Assembly: GCA_020741775.1 (NCBI GenBank)
Contig: DYYG01000035.1
Span: forward strand, 62,001-126,000
DNA from: Methylorubrum populi
Lineage (GTDB): Bacteria > Pseudomonadota > Alphaproteobacteria > Rhizobiales > Beijerinckiaceae
Length of the DNA stretch: 64,000 bases
Direction: 5' to 3'
Below, piece by piece: positions 1 to 10,027 of the stretch (the first letter of the stretch is position 1; each line of letters starts with the position of its first letter). The notes under the pieces were generated by a model. That model did no database searches. It worked only from the letters and a program-made list of their open reading frames with translations, and was not told where the DNA came from. The translations under genes and the position numbers were made by a program.

Positions 1-603
1 GATGTCGGCACCTGGGACGCGGTCTGGCAGGTGCTGGAGCGGGACGCCCACGGCAATGCGGTGCGCGGCCGGGTCGAGCTGGTGGAGACGACCGGCAGCC
101 TCGTGCACAGTGAGGGCGACGGGCTCACCACCGTGGTCGGGCTCGATGACGTGGTGGTCGTCTCGACCCCCGACGCGGTGCTGGTCGCCTCGAAGGCCCA
201 TTCCGGCAAGGTCAAGGATCTGGTCGGCGTCCTGCGGGAGAAGGCCCATCCGGAGGCGGATGCCCATCGCCGGATCTACCGGCCCTGGGGCTGGTACCAG
301 CGTATCGATATCGGTGAACGCTTCCAGGTGAAGCGGATCATGGTCACGCCGGGCGGGCGGCTCTCTCTGCAGAAGCACTTCCACCGGGCCGAGCACTGGG
401 TCGTGGTGAAGGGCACGGCGGAGGTGACGCTCAACGAGCAGATCCTCCTCGTCCATGAGAACGAGGCGGTCTATCTGCCGATCGGCTCGATGCACCGGCT
501 GACCAACCCCGGCAAGATTCCCCTCGAACTGATCGAGGTGCAGGTCGGCAGCTATACTGGCGAGGACGACATCATCCGGGTCGAGGATGTCTACGGCCGC
601 TGA
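1..603 (+). CDS. manC: Mannose-1-phosphate guanylyltransferase/mannose-6-phosphate isomerase, C-terminal part (5' end outside window)
   Basis: About 200 C-terminal residues are present and the reading frame is open to the first base, so the gene begins upstream. The end of the nucleotidyltransferase part (DVGTWDAVWQV) is followed by a complete type II phosphomannose isomerase cupin: RPWGWY, SLQKHFHRAEHWVVV, a GTAEV turn, ENEAVYLP, GSMHRLTNPG and the closing GEDDIIRVEDVYGR. The family makes GDP-mannose from mannose-1-phosphate, often with isomerase activity, for exopolysaccharide, O-antigen or other mannosylated glycans. The polysaccharide flippase at 4371-5816 is compatible with such a role but is on the other strand and separated by other genes. 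The gene converges on glpD and their 3' ends overlap by 13 bases. Confidence 0.92.
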   Translation, partial: DVGTWDAVWQVLERDAHGNAVRGRVELVETTGSLVHSEGDGLTTVVGLDDVVVVSTPDAVLVASKAHSGKVKDLVGVLREKAHPEADAHRRIYRPWGWYQRIDIGERFQVKRIMVTPGGRLSLQKHFHRAEHWVVVKGTAEVTLNEQILLVHENEAVYLPIGSMHRLTNPGKIPLELIEVQVGSYTGEDDIIRVEDVYGR

Positions 604-2099
604 AGACCGGCCGCGCTGAGATAGCGCCCGAGCCGCGCGACATCGTCCCGAGAGGTCCGCAGACCGAGCTTCGAGCGGCGCCAGAGGATGTCGTCCGAGG
701 TGCGCGCCCGCTCCTCGCGCACGAGATAATCGACCTCGCGGGCGCTGAGATCGCCGCCGAACGTCTCACCGAGATCGGCGAGCGAGGCCGCATCGCCGAG
801 CAGGCGGTCGATACGGGTGCCGTAGGCGCGGGCGAGGCGGCGGGCTGTCGCGTCCGGAAGAAATGGGTACTGGGCCGCGACCCGCTTGAGGAAGCGGTCG
901 AAATCCGCCTCCTCCATGTCGCCGCCGGGTAAGGGCGCGACCCCGGTCCAGGCCGGTTTCCAATCCGGCAGGTGGGGACGCAGCTTCTCCAGGACATGCT
1001 CCGCGAGCCGTCGATAGGTGGTGATCTTGCCCCCGAACACCGAGAGAACCGGCGGTCCTTCCGTGTCGAGATCGAGCACGTAATCGCGGGTGACGGCGGA
1101 GACGTTCTCGGCCGCGTCGTCGTAAAGCGGGCGCAAACCGGAAAAGCTCCACACCACGTCGTCCGGGCCGATGGAGCGCGCGAAGGAACGGTTGATGCAG
1201 GCGCAGAGATAGCGCGTCTCCTCGACCGAGATGCCGACGGGACCGGGACCGGATTCGTAGGGCACGTCGGTGGTGCCGATCAGGGTGAAGTCGCGCTCGT
1301 AGGGGATGGCGAAGATGATGCGGCGGTCGGGCTGCTGCAGGATATAGGCTTGGTCACCCGGATAGAGCCGCCGGACCACGATGTGGCTGCCCTTGACCAG
1401 CCGCACCTTCGGCCGGGCTTCGACCGAGAGCGTTTGCAGCAAGGTCTGGCCGACCCAGGGACCCGCGGCGTTGACGACGATCTTGGCCCGCACGCTTTCC
1501 CGACGCCGGGCGACGGCATCAAAGAGGGTCGCGATCCAAACGCCGTCCTCGCGCCGGGCGGATTCCACGGCCGTCCGGGTGCGCAGCACCGCTCCCCTCT
1601 CGGCGGCGTCGAGGGCGTTGAGCACGACGAGGCGGCTGTCCTCGACCCAGCAATCGGAATAGGCGAAACCCCTCGTCAGCCGCGGCTGAAGCGGCGCGCC
1701 GACGCCGTCGCGGGTTAGGCGCAGAGCTTGCGAGCCGGGCAAGGCCCGCAACCGGCTCAGGTGGTCGTAGAGGAACAGCCCGAGCCGCAGCATCCAGGCC
1801 GGACGCAGGCCGGCATCGTGCGGCAGGACGAAGCGCAGGGGCCAGACGATGTGCGGCGCGAGCCGCATCAGGCGCTCACGCTCGGCCAGGGCCTCGCGCA
1901 CCAGCCGGAACTCGTATTGTTCGAGGTAGCGGAGCCCGCCATGGATCAGCTTGGTCGAGGCGGACGAGGTGTGCTCGGCCAGATCGCCCTTCTCGCAGAG
2001 CAGCACCCGCAGGCCCCGGCCGGCAGCGTCGCGGGCAATACCGGCTCCGTTGATACCGCCGCCGATGACGAGAAGGTCGTATGGGGCCGAAGCGGTCAC
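591..2099 (-). CDS. glpD: Aerobic glycerol-3-phosphate dehydrogenase
   Basis: This 502-residue protein has the usual length of homodimeric membrane-associated GlpD, which oxidises glycerol-3-phosphate to dihydroxyacetone phosphate and passes electrons to ubiquinone. The N-terminal FAD-binding Rossmann motif GGGINGAG lies at residues 13-20, followed by the family signature SSASTKLIHGGLRYLE near residues 45-60. Later come the FAD/substrate segments LVKGSHIVV and IGTTDVPYE, then the C-terminal GlpD-type helical domain (ARAYGTRIDRLLGD). The start overlaps the stop of the small upstream membrane protein gene by four bases (ATGA arrangement), so the two are probably translationally coupled. No glpK, glpF or glpR is present beside it. 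Confidence 0.95.
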   Translation of the reverse strand: MTASAPYDLLVIGGGINGAGIARDAAGRGLRVLLCEKGDLAEHTSSASTKLIHGGLRYLEQYEFRLVREALAERERLMRLAPHIVWPLRFVLPHDAGLRPAWMLRLGLFLYDHLSRLRALPGSQALRLTRDGVGAPLQPRLTRGFAYSDCWVEDSRLVVLNALDAAERGAVLRTRTAVESARREDGVWIATLFDAVARRRESVRAKIVVNAAGPWVGQTLLQTLSVEARPKVRLVKGSHIVVRRLYPGDQAYILQQPDRRIIFAIPYERDFTLIGTTDVPYESGPGPVGISVEETRYLCACINRSFARSIGPDDVVWSFSGLRPLYDDAAENVSAVTRDYVLDLDTEGPPVLSVFGGKITTYRRLAEHVLEKLRPHLPDWKPAWTGVAPLPGGDMEEADFDRFLKRVAAQYPFLPDATARRLARAYGTRIDRLLGDAASLADLGETFGGDLSAREVDYLVREERARTSDDILWRRSKLGLRTSRDDVARLGRYLSAAGLQRP

Positions 2100-2392
2100 A
2101 GGCGGCCCGCGAGACTGACGATCAGCCCGAGAAGCACGCCGGCACCGAGGCAGCGGCGCCAGGGATTCACACCCCGGAGGATCTCATCGAGCGCCCAGAT
2201 GGCAAGGCTCACCAGGGCGACGATCCGAAGGCCCGCGATCAGGGGAGCCGGCAGGCCGGGCATCAGCGCCTCGGCGAGCCATTCCAGGGTGGCGGCGACG
2301 GCGAAGATCCAGAGCGGAAGGTTCGGCCATTGGCCGATCACGATCCGACCGTCCCGGCGATCGCGAAAAAACCAGTCGAATGCCCGGCGCAA
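2096..2392 (-). CDS. Small inner-membrane protein of unknown function, upstream of and overlapping glpD
   Basis: I do not recognise a named family. I chose a TTG start because GAGG lies six bases upstream, the preceding gene stops just before it, and the longer open frame reads antisense-like, low-quality protein upstream. The 98-residue product begins with a basic aromatic stretch (RRAFDWFFRDRRDGR), then a conserved-looking IVIGQWPNLPLWIF segment and three hydrophobic helices (about residues 30-45, 50-70 and 80-97). The gene lies between another miniprotein gene and glpD on the same strand, so it is likely cotranscribed. A role linked to glycerol-3-phosphate dehydrogenase at the membrane is conceivable but unproven. 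Confidence 0.7.
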   Translation of the reverse strand: MRRAFDWFFRDRRDGRIVIGQWPNLPLWIFAVAATLEWLAEALMPGLPAPLIAGLRIVALVSLAIWALDEILRGVNPWRRCLGAGVLLGLIVSLAGRL

Positions 2393-2400
2393 GCGTGACC

Positions 2401-2586
2401 TCAGATGCGCTCGCCGCCCCTGGCGGCACGGATCGGCTCGCAGATCTTCGGGCTGATCCGGTCGAGATGCTCGCAGGCATGGCTCTCGTACCAGCCGCGC
2501 AGCTCGGGCTGACCCGGCGCGATATACATCGCTGTGAGCACGAAACCACCCGCGAGCAGGATCAGCAGAAGGAGGAGGTTGCGCAA
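2401..2586 (-). CDS. Small secreted or membrane-anchored protein (61 aa), unknown
   Basis: The frame is open from 2667, but a TTG at 2586 preceded by GGAG about eight bases upstream starts a sensible protein beginning RNLLLLLILLAGGFVLTAMY. This is one hydrophobic helix or a signal anchor, followed by a short polar tail (SHACEHLDRISPKICEPIRA) with two cysteines that could form a disulfide in the periplasm. Its stop lies eight bases before the start of the next small membrane protein gene. No family is recognised. The upstream extension is rich in Arg and Pro and looks like spurious translation. Confidence 0.55.
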   Translation of the reverse strand: MRNLLLLLILLAGGFVLTAMYIAPGQPELRGWYESHACEHLDRISPKICEPIRAARGGERI

Positions 2587-2730
2587 CGATGGGCTCCGAT
2601 CGGACAGGCCTCGCCAAGGAGACCGACATTCCCGCGGCAGACGCACGAGAACCGGCCAGAGTTCCATCGCGTTGATTTCCCCCTCAAAGGCATTTTGCGC
2701 CCGAGCCGGGGCCTCCCGATGGCGACGAGG

Positions 2731-2940
2731 CTACCGGCGGAGGTCCTGAAGGGTCTGCGGGCGCGCATGGGTGAGCGGCCCCTGCGTGCCGGGCAGGAGC
2801 CCGAGATCCTGCAGCCAGATCAGGACGAGGACCGAGCCGATCACGGTCGCGACACTCATCAGAAGGGTGAGGTGCCGCCGCCGCACGACGATCAGGATCA
2901 GCACGGCCAGAAGCGCGAGCGAGAGCACCAGTTTCAGCAA
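2731..2940 (-). CDS. Small two-helix membrane protein (69 aa), unknown
   Basis: A TTG start at 2940 preceded by GGAAG seven bases upstream gives a 69-residue product. The first helix is LKLVLSLALLAVLILIVV, followed by a basic loop (RRRH), a second helix (LTLLMSVATVIGSVLVLIWL) and a short polar tail. The basic loop predicts both termini outside the cytoplasm or a hairpin insertion. It is the first of three consecutive miniprotein genes running toward glpD, all apparently started with TTG. The distance to the next gene is about 144 bases. I recognise no family. Confidence 0.6.
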   Translation of the reverse strand: MLKLVLSLALLAVLILIVVRRRHLTLLMSVATVIGSVLVLIWLQDLGLLPGTQGPLTHARPQTLQDLRR

Positions 2941-3045
2941 GACGCAGCTTCCGGGACGGCCCGCCCCGGCCACCGTCGATCGAGTGCCTCGACACGACGG
3001 ATCCGGCTTGGTGAGAAGGGAGCCAGGGGCTCGACGAAGGCGCGC

Positions 3046-4236
3046 TCAGATTCCGGCATACATCCGGCCGGGGTTGAAGATGCCCGCCGGGTCGTGCGCC
3101 GCCTTGATCCCGGCGGTGATCCGCATCAGCGGCTCGGGCAGCGGCTCGAACACGGGGATCGCCGCACGGGTGGTCTCGGGGGCCCGCACCAGCGTGGCAT
3201 GGCCACTCCCCGCCGCCTTCACCGCAGCACGGATCACGGCGGCCCCGGCATCGTCGGCCGCCTCGGTGGCGAGCCAGATCAGGCCGCCGCCCCAATCGTA
3301 GAACCAGCGTGCGGAGCGGCTGGCAGCAATCGCGGCGGTCACCGCCGGCCCATGGGTCGGAGCGGTGGAGATGCGCCAGACAGCGGCCTCGCGGGGCTCG
3401 GCCAGGGGGGTGACGTCGCGGACCGCCCGCCAGAGCGCGGCACTGTCTTCGCCCTCGACGATCTGCGCGTCCCCATGGCGCCGCAGCAGGCGCCGCAGCT
3501 CTCCGAGGCGGTAACCGACCGATGAGGCGAAACCCTCGACGCGCATCAGGGTGCGCGGCTCCGGCCCGGCGATGCCTGCCGGCAGGTGGGCGGCACCGGT
3601 CAGTTCGAAGGGTGAGCCGAGGGCCGCCGAGAGCGCCTCCACCGCTTCCGTGTCGACGAGCCCCGCCAGCACCAGGGTCGCCACCCGCTCCTGCACCGGC
3701 AGCACCTTGAAGGTGACCTCGGTCAGAAGGCCGAGAGTGCCCCAGGAGCCGGCCATCAGCTTCACGAGATCGAGGCCGGTGACGTTCTTCATCACCCGCC
3801 CGCCTGACTTGATCGGCTGGCCCCTGCCATTGACGAAGCGCACGCCGATCAGACTGTCGCGGGCCGCGCCCGCATTGATCCGGCGCGGACCGGAATTGTT
3901 GGCCGCGGCCACGGCGCCGAAGGTCGGCTCGCCTTCGGCGCCGAGGAGCGGGCGGTGGTCCATCGGCTCGAACGGCAACATCTGTCCCCGCTCGGCCAAC
4001 AGCGACTCCACCTCGGCGAGCGGCGTACCCGCATGGGCCGCGACCACCATCTCGGCCGGCTCGTAGAGGGTGATCCCGGTGAGGCCGGCGGCCGAGAGCG
4101 TCGCCTCGTCCTGGGGCGGCCGACCGAACGCCGCCTTGGTGCCGCCGCCGACGAGACGCAGCGGTTCCGACCGGCCGGCGGCCTGTGCCACGATGGCGGC
4201 CGCCTCCTGCTCGCTGGCCGGCGCGTATGTGGTCAT
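3046..4236 (-). CDS. glcE: Glycolate oxidase FAD-binding subunit GlcE
   Basis: The 396-residue product matches GlcE, the second FAD-type subunit of glycolate oxidase (GlcDEF), which converts glycolate to glyoxylate. The FAD-binding type 4 domain is visible: RLVGGGTK at residues 27-34, then HAGTPLAEVE, a GAVAAANNSGP glycine-rich loop and GGRVMKNVTGLDLVKL. The C terminus ends with the typical IKAAHDPAGIFNPGRMY. The open frame extends upstream to 4311, but the first methionine giving a normal GlcE N terminus (MTTYAPASEQE) is at 4236. The usual partners glcD and glcF are absent on both sides, which is unusual for this subunit. Confidence 0.9.
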   Translation of the reverse strand: MTTYAPASEQEAAAIVAQAAGRSEPLRLVGGGTKAAFGRPPQDEATLSAAGLTGITLYEPAEMVVAAHAGTPLAEVESLLAERGQMLPFEPMDHRPLLGAEGEPTFGAVAAANNSGPRRINAGAARDSLIGVRFVNGRGQPIKSGGRVMKNVTGLDLVKLMAGSWGTLGLLTEVTFKVLPVQERVATLVLAGLVDTEAVEALSAALGSPFELTGAAHLPAGIAGPEPRTLMRVEGFASSVGYRLGELRRLLRRHGDAQIVEGEDSAALWRAVRDVTPLAEPREAAVWRISTAPTHGPAVTAAIAASRSARWFYDWGGGLIWLATEAADDAGAAVIRAAVKAAGSGHATLVRAPETTRAAIPVFEPLPEPLMRITAGIKAAHDPAGIFNPGRMYAGI

Positions 4237-4370
4237 CGTTTCCGTCCCAGGCTTTTTCTGGACATTCGTCTCAACTGGCCGGACCAAACCCCGATTGAGC
4301 GGGCGTGGCAAGCCGGACTCGACAAGCCGGCCCCGACGGGCTGGGCTTGGTGGGCCGAACTTGGCCTCTC

Positions 4371-5816
4371 CTACCGGACGACCGCCGGCAGCCGCTTCGG
4401 GAAGCGCTCCCGCACCGTGCTGCGCAGCCCGGCGATGTCGAGAAACCAGACGAGCGCGCCGTAGACCAGCACGCCTGCGGCGATGCAGGCCGGCAGCGCA
4501 AGCAGCGGCTCCAGGCCACGGAACGGCAGCACCGCCAGCAGCATGGCGAAACAGGCACCGGCGGTGAGGGCAAGGTCGCGTCCCGGCAGGCGCAGGCGGT
4601 TGCGGCCGCTCAGGGCGCGGGCGCCGAGCAGGACGACCGCCGCGACCAGGCCCAGCGTCTGGGCGACGGCGACGCCTGTCGGTCCCATCAGCCGGGGCAG
4701 GAGCAGGAGGCCGAGGCCGTTGACGGCGAGCCCCAGCAATGCGGCGGCCACCACCGGGCCGGTCCTCCGCCGGATCTGGAAGATCGGGTTGAGGGCGAAG
4801 TTCATTATCGAGAGGCAGAACAGCCCCGGGATCAGCAGGTCGGTATAGTCCGCGAACGGCCCCCGGAAGGCCTCGGGCACGATCAGCGCCTGGAGCGCCG
4901 GCGTCACCGCCCAGTAGCCCGCCGCGCAGGGCAGGAGCAGCGCCACCACCACGGCGATGTTGCGCGACACCTGCGCCTCCGCCGCCTCGCGGCCGTGATG
5001 CTCCTCCGCCTGCACGGCGATCTGGAACAGCAGCAGATCGAGGGCGGCGCCCAGCGTCGAGAAGGCCCGCGATCCGAGATCGGCGGCGAGGGCGAAATAG
5101 CCCGCCTCGGCGAAGCCAGCCGTGCCGGCGATGGCGCTGCGGTTGAGGAACGGCATGATCTGGTAGACGGCGTTCGCCGCGATCAGGGGCAGCCCGTACA
5201 CCGCGAACAGGCGCAGGGTCTCACGACCCCGGCCATGGGGGAGGGCGGGCGCGTCCCCGAGGATCTTGCGCAGGGGCAGCACCGCCAGGAACTGGCTCAT
5301 CCCCCCGGCGATCAGCACCCAGACCGGCTGGGGAAACAGCCAGGCGGTGCCGGCCATCAGCACGAAGGCGAGGGCGTTCTTCCACACCACCAGCCGAAGA
5401 TAGGCGCCGCCGATGAAGCGGGCGCGGGCGAGCGCCGCGTGGTAGTCGAACAGGCCGATGCCAATTGCCGCGACCATGGTGCCGGCGGTCATGACCAGAC
5501 GCCCCTCCGGAGTCGGATCGACGGCGAGCCCGAGCCCGGCGCAGAGGGCGGCGGCGGCGAACAGCGCGAGGGCAACGACGGCGTAGGCGCGGTCGAGCCC
5601 CTGGCGGATCCACGGCTCGGCCTCGCGCACCCGGGCCGAATAGAATCGCGTCGCCGAGAGCCGCAGCCATTCGAACAAGAGGGTGTTGAGCACCACCGCC
5701 CCCGCCGTCGCGAGGGCGAAGCGGCCGAAATCCGCCGGCCCGAGCATCCGGGCGATGGCGATGCCGAGGACGAAGTTCAGCCCGGCATTGAGGACGAAGG
5801 CGGCGATGACGGCCAT
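4371..5816 (-). CDS. Polysaccharide/lipid-linked oligosaccharide flippase (Wzx/MOP superfamily)
   Basis: The 481-residue protein is hydrophobic throughout, with about twelve to fourteen predicted membrane helices, and begins with the family-typical segment NAGLNFVLGIAIARMLGPADFGRFAL. This resembles the MATE-like MOP exporters that flip undecaprenyl-linked sugars or teichuronic-type polysaccharides across the inner membrane. No glycosyltransferases are adjacent, so the substrate cannot be read from context; the ManC gene at the window start is the only sugar-nucleotide gene nearby. It is transcribed in the same direction as glcE, 134 bases upstream of it, but functional linkage is unlikely. 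Confidence 0.85.
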   Translation of the reverse strand: MAVIAAFVLNAGLNFVLGIAIARMLGPADFGRFALATAGAVVLNTLLFEWLRLSATRFYSARVREAEPWIRQGLDRAYAVVALALFAAAALCAGLGLAVDPTPEGRLVMTAGTMVAAIGIGLFDYHAALARARFIGGAYLRLVVWKNALAFVLMAGTAWLFPQPVWVLIAGGMSQFLAVLPLRKILGDAPALPHGRGRETLRLFAVYGLPLIAANAVYQIMPFLNRSAIAGTAGFAEAGYFALAADLGSRAFSTLGAALDLLLFQIAVQAEEHHGREAAEAQVSRNIAVVVALLLPCAAGYWAVTPALQALIVPEAFRGPFADYTDLLIPGLFCLSIMNFALNPIFQIRRRTGPVVAAALLGLAVNGLGLLLLPRLMGPTGVAVAQTLGLVAAVVLLGARALSGRNRLRLPGRDLALTAGACFAMLLAVLPFRGLEPLLALPACIAAGVLVYGALVWFLDIAGLRSTVRERFPKRLPAVVR

Positions 5817-5978
5817 GACGTTTCTGGATGCGCTGCTCGCTCGGCCTCGGGCCTCGAACCTCGCAGCTAGCCGCCAACAAAGCCTGAATTGTGAGGCAAA
5901 AGCGTTGCAGCCGGCCCGGTCCCCGGGGGCATGCTATGAACCCGAGGTCAAAATCGAGGCCAAAACCGGGACTTGGCG

Positions 5979-6620
5979 ATGTCGATCGATCTGCCCTTCG
6001 TCACGAAGGTCTTCGCGGCCCTGTTCGCCATCATGAACCCGATCGCGAACGTGCCGGTGTTCCTCTCGCTGACCGAGGGCGCCTCCGATGCCGTCCGGCA
6101 CCGCATCGCCGTCACGGCCGCGCTCGGAACCGCAATCGGTTGCCTTGTTTCGATTGTCGGTGGGCAGGCCGTCCTCGATGCCTTCGGGCTCAGCGTCGAT
6201 GACTTTCGTCTCGCGGGTGGTCTCATCGTCCTGACGATCGCGCTCTCGATGCTCCAGGGCTCGGCGGGCCGGGCCCATGGCGGCAGCCCCGAGGAGAAGG
6301 AAGACCCGGTCGCCCCGGAGAGCGTCGCCATCTACCCGCTGACCATTCCCCTGCTCGTCGGCCCGGGCACGATCGCGACGCTGATCGTGTTCGGCCACAC
6401 CGCCCGGGCGCAGGCCAAATGGCTGGAACTCGCCCTCGGTGTCGGCGCCTTTCTCACCGTTCTGACGGTGGCGCTTCTCTCCGCCCCCTGGCTCGGCCGC
6501 CATCTCTCCGAGACGGCCACGGCGATCACGCGCCGTTTGATGGGCATGATCCTGGCCGCGGTCGCGATGGAGATGATCGTGACGAGCCTGCGAACCCTGT
6601 TCCCCGGCCTCAGCCATTGA
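5979..6620 (+). CDS. MarC family integral membrane protein
   Basis: The 213-residue protein has six predicted membrane helices and the MarC-family signature FAALFAIMNPIANVPVFLSLT near the N terminus, with IYPLTIPLLVGPGTIAT in the middle. A GGGAC sequence precedes the ATG at 5979; an in-frame TTG six bases further upstream is less likely. The family was once linked to multiple antibiotic resistance, but that role has been withdrawn for E. coli MarC and the physiological substrate remains unknown. Some archaeal homologues transport neutral amino acids. It is a single gene that converges on corA. Confidence 0.9.
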   Translation: MSIDLPFVTKVFAALFAIMNPIANVPVFLSLTEGASDAVRHRIAVTAALGTAIGCLVSIVGGQAVLDAFGLSVDDFRLAGGLIVLTIALSMLQGSAGRAHGGSPEEKEDPVAPESVAIYPLTIPLLVGPGTIATLIVFGHTARAQAKWLELALGVGAFLTVLTVALLSAPWLGRHLSETATAITRRLMGMILAAVAMEMIVTSLRTLFPGLSH

Positions 6621-6632
6621 TGCGGGGCGGGG

Positions 6633-7637
6633 CTACAGCCAGCCCCGCTTGCGGAAATATAGGAGCGGCGCAATCGCCGAGATCACGATCAGCGCGAGCC
6701 CATACGGATAGCCGTAGACCCAGTCGAGTTCGGGCATGTGCTTGAAGTTCATGCCGTAGATCGAGGCCACCAGCGTCGGCGGCACGCCAACCACCGATAC
6801 GACGGTGAGGACGCGGAAGGCGTTGTTCTGCTCGATATTGATGAGCCCGAGCGTCGCGTCGAGCAGGAACTGGACGGTTTCGGAGAGCCGGGTCTCGAAC
6901 TCGTCGAGCGAGGCGATGTCCTGCCCCAACGTGTCGAAGCGGGGGAGGTCGCCCTCGCCGAGAACCTGACCGCATTCGCTCTTGGCGAAAGCGGTGATGC
7001 GCCCGAGGCCGAGCAGGCTGGCGCGGACCTTAGCCAGCGACTTGCCGTGGCGCCCGACCGAACGGAGAAGGCGGCGCAGCGCGAGATCGCGCCGCTTCGG
7101 GGCGGTGGCGTCGCCTTTACGGGCGCCGGGCCGGGCGCCGGCATCGAAGTCGAAGATGCGGGTCGACAGACTGTCGAGGTCGCCGGACATCTCCTCCAGC
7201 AGGTCGGCGAGGTTGTCGACCAACTCCTCGACCACCAGCAGGAACATCCGCGTGCTGGTGCTGCCGTCGCCGTCCCCGTCATCCACACGTTTGCGCACCG
7301 CCGCGAACGCCCGCATGTCGTGGTAGCGCACGGTCACGAAATGATCGGCGGTCAGCAGGAAGCCGAGTGGCTTGAGGCTGAAATCCGAGCGGTCGAAGGT
7401 GACCATCGGCGTCGAGAGCGAAAGTCCGTCCCGGTTGCGGCGCAGACGGCTCGACGATTCGACCTCGCTCAAGGCCTCACGCGATGGGATGCGGATGCCC
7501 GTCGTCCGCTCGACCTTCGCGGCTTCCTCGGCGGTCGGATCGTTCAGATCGATCCAGACGGCATGGGCCGGCAGGCTCCCGTCGCTTCCCGAACCACCGT
7601 GATCGACCGCCCCTTGCGGCCCGTGCAGGCTGATCAT
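6633..7637 (-). CDS. corA: CorA-family magnesium/divalent cation channel
   Basis: The 334-residue protein has the CorA plan: a large charged, helical cytoplasmic domain followed by two C-terminal membrane helices. The first helix ends in the diagnostic GMN pore motif at residues 295-297 (YGMNF), followed by the short periplasmic loop containing MPEL, then the second helix and a basic RKRGWL tail. The family forms pentameric Mg2+ (or Ni2+/Co2+) channels in the inner membrane. No magnesium riboswitch is recognisable in the 110 bases between its start and the divergent groES promoter. The gene converges on marC with 12 bases between stops. Confidence 0.93.
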   Translation of the reverse strand: MISLHGPQGAVDHGGSGSDGSLPAHAVWIDLNDPTAEEAAKVERTTGIRIPSREALSEVESSSRLRRNRDGLSLSTPMVTFDRSDFSLKPLGFLLTADHFVTVRYHDMRAFAAVRKRVDDGDGDGSTSTRMFLLVVEELVDNLADLLEEMSGDLDSLSTRIFDFDAGARPGARKGDATAPKRRDLALRRLLRSVGRHGKSLAKVRASLLGLGRITAFAKSECGQVLGEGDLPRFDTLGQDIASLDEFETRLSETVQFLLDATLGLINIEQNNAFRVLTVVSVVGVPPTLVASIYGMNFKHMPELDWVYGYPYGLALIVISAIAPLLYFRKRGWL

Positions 7638-7714
7638 CGGCTGGAATGTTTCCCGGATTCCGGAGCGAGCGAAAAATTCGTCCGGAAACGCCGCAGCTCG
7701 AGAAAAGCTGCGCC

Positions 7715-7743
7715 TTGACTCGAAATCGGCGCGCGCCTATCTC
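7715..7743 (+). promoter_or_regulatory. Sigma-70-type promoter of groESL
   Basis: TTGACT at 7715-7720 and TATCTC at 7738-7743 are separated by exactly 17 bases. This is a good match to the housekeeping promoter of alphaproteobacteria. The CIRCE operator begins 11 bases after the -10 box, so it covers the expected transcription start, the usual arrangement for HrcA repression. Confidence 0.8.
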
Positions 7744-7753
7744 GCGGCCGTCG

Positions 7754-7780
7754 TTAGCACTCACTCGTTAGGAGTGCTAA
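7754..7780 (+). promoter_or_regulatory. CIRCE operator (HrcA binding site)
   Basis: A perfect inverted repeat TTAGCACTC-N9-GAGTGCTAA occupies 7754-7780 and is identical to the CIRCE consensus. HrcA bound here represses the chaperonin operon until heat or unfolded protein titrates GroEL away. hrcA itself is not in the window. Confidence 0.97.
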
Positions 7781-7853
7781 CAAACAGGGTGGAGCGCGGT
7801 CGGTTCCCGGCCGCATGAAGACCAACCGCCATTCTGAAGCAAGAGGGCAGCTC

Positions 7854-8144
7854 ATGAAGTTCCGTCCGCTGCACGACCGCGTCGTCGTCCGCCGCATCGA
7901 GAGCGAAGAGAAGACGAAGGGCGGCATCATCATCCCGGATACCGCCAAGGAGAAGCCGCAGGAGGGCGAGATCGTCGCCGTCGGTCCGGGCGCCCGTGAC
8001 GAGCAGGGCCGCGTCAACGCCCTCGACGTCAAGGTCGGCGACCGGGTGCTGTTCGGCAAGTGGTCCGGCACCGAGGTCAAGATCGACGGCCAGGATCTCC
8101 TGATCATGAAGGAATCCGACATCATGGGCGTCGTCGCCGCCTAA
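7854..8144 (+). CDS. groS: Co-chaperonin GroES (Cpn10)
   Basis: The 96-residue product begins [15 protein letters not shown] and carries the mobile-loop region [18 protein letters not shown] that binds GroEL, then the conserved GPGARDEQG and [14 protein letters not shown] segments. It forms the heptameric lid of the GroEL folding chamber in the cytoplasm. The open frame extends 39 bases upstream, but the ATG at 7854, preceded by an AGGGCAG ribosome site, gives the standard length. groEL follows 87 bases downstream, and the pair is controlled by the promoter and CIRCE operator at 7715-7780. Confidence 0.98.
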   Translation: MKFRPLHDRVVVRRIESEEKTKGGIIIPDTAKEKPQEGEIVAVGPGARDEQGRVNALDVKVGDRVLFGKWSGTEVKIDGQDLLIMKESDIMGVVAA

Positions 8145-9872
<1,728 letters not shown>

Positions 9873-9900
9873 GTCCAGGCTCCCAGCGAGACACGGAGAG

Positions 9901-9928
9901 AGGGGGCGCCGAAAGGCGGCCCCTTTTT
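9901..9928 (+). terminator. Rho-independent terminator of groESL
   Basis: A GC-rich stem with a GAAA tetraloop (GGGGGCGCC / GGCGGCCCC, one internal mismatch) is followed immediately by five T residues, 28 bases after the groEL stop. Confidence 0.85.
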
Positions 9929-10027
9929 CTTTGGCTCTCTTGCTGCGGGCGGGGAAGGCAGGGCGCGTCAGGGAAAAGCGCGCGTTCTTATCCTATGCGG
10001 TAGCCGCGGGCGTGGCGGGCCGTCAGC

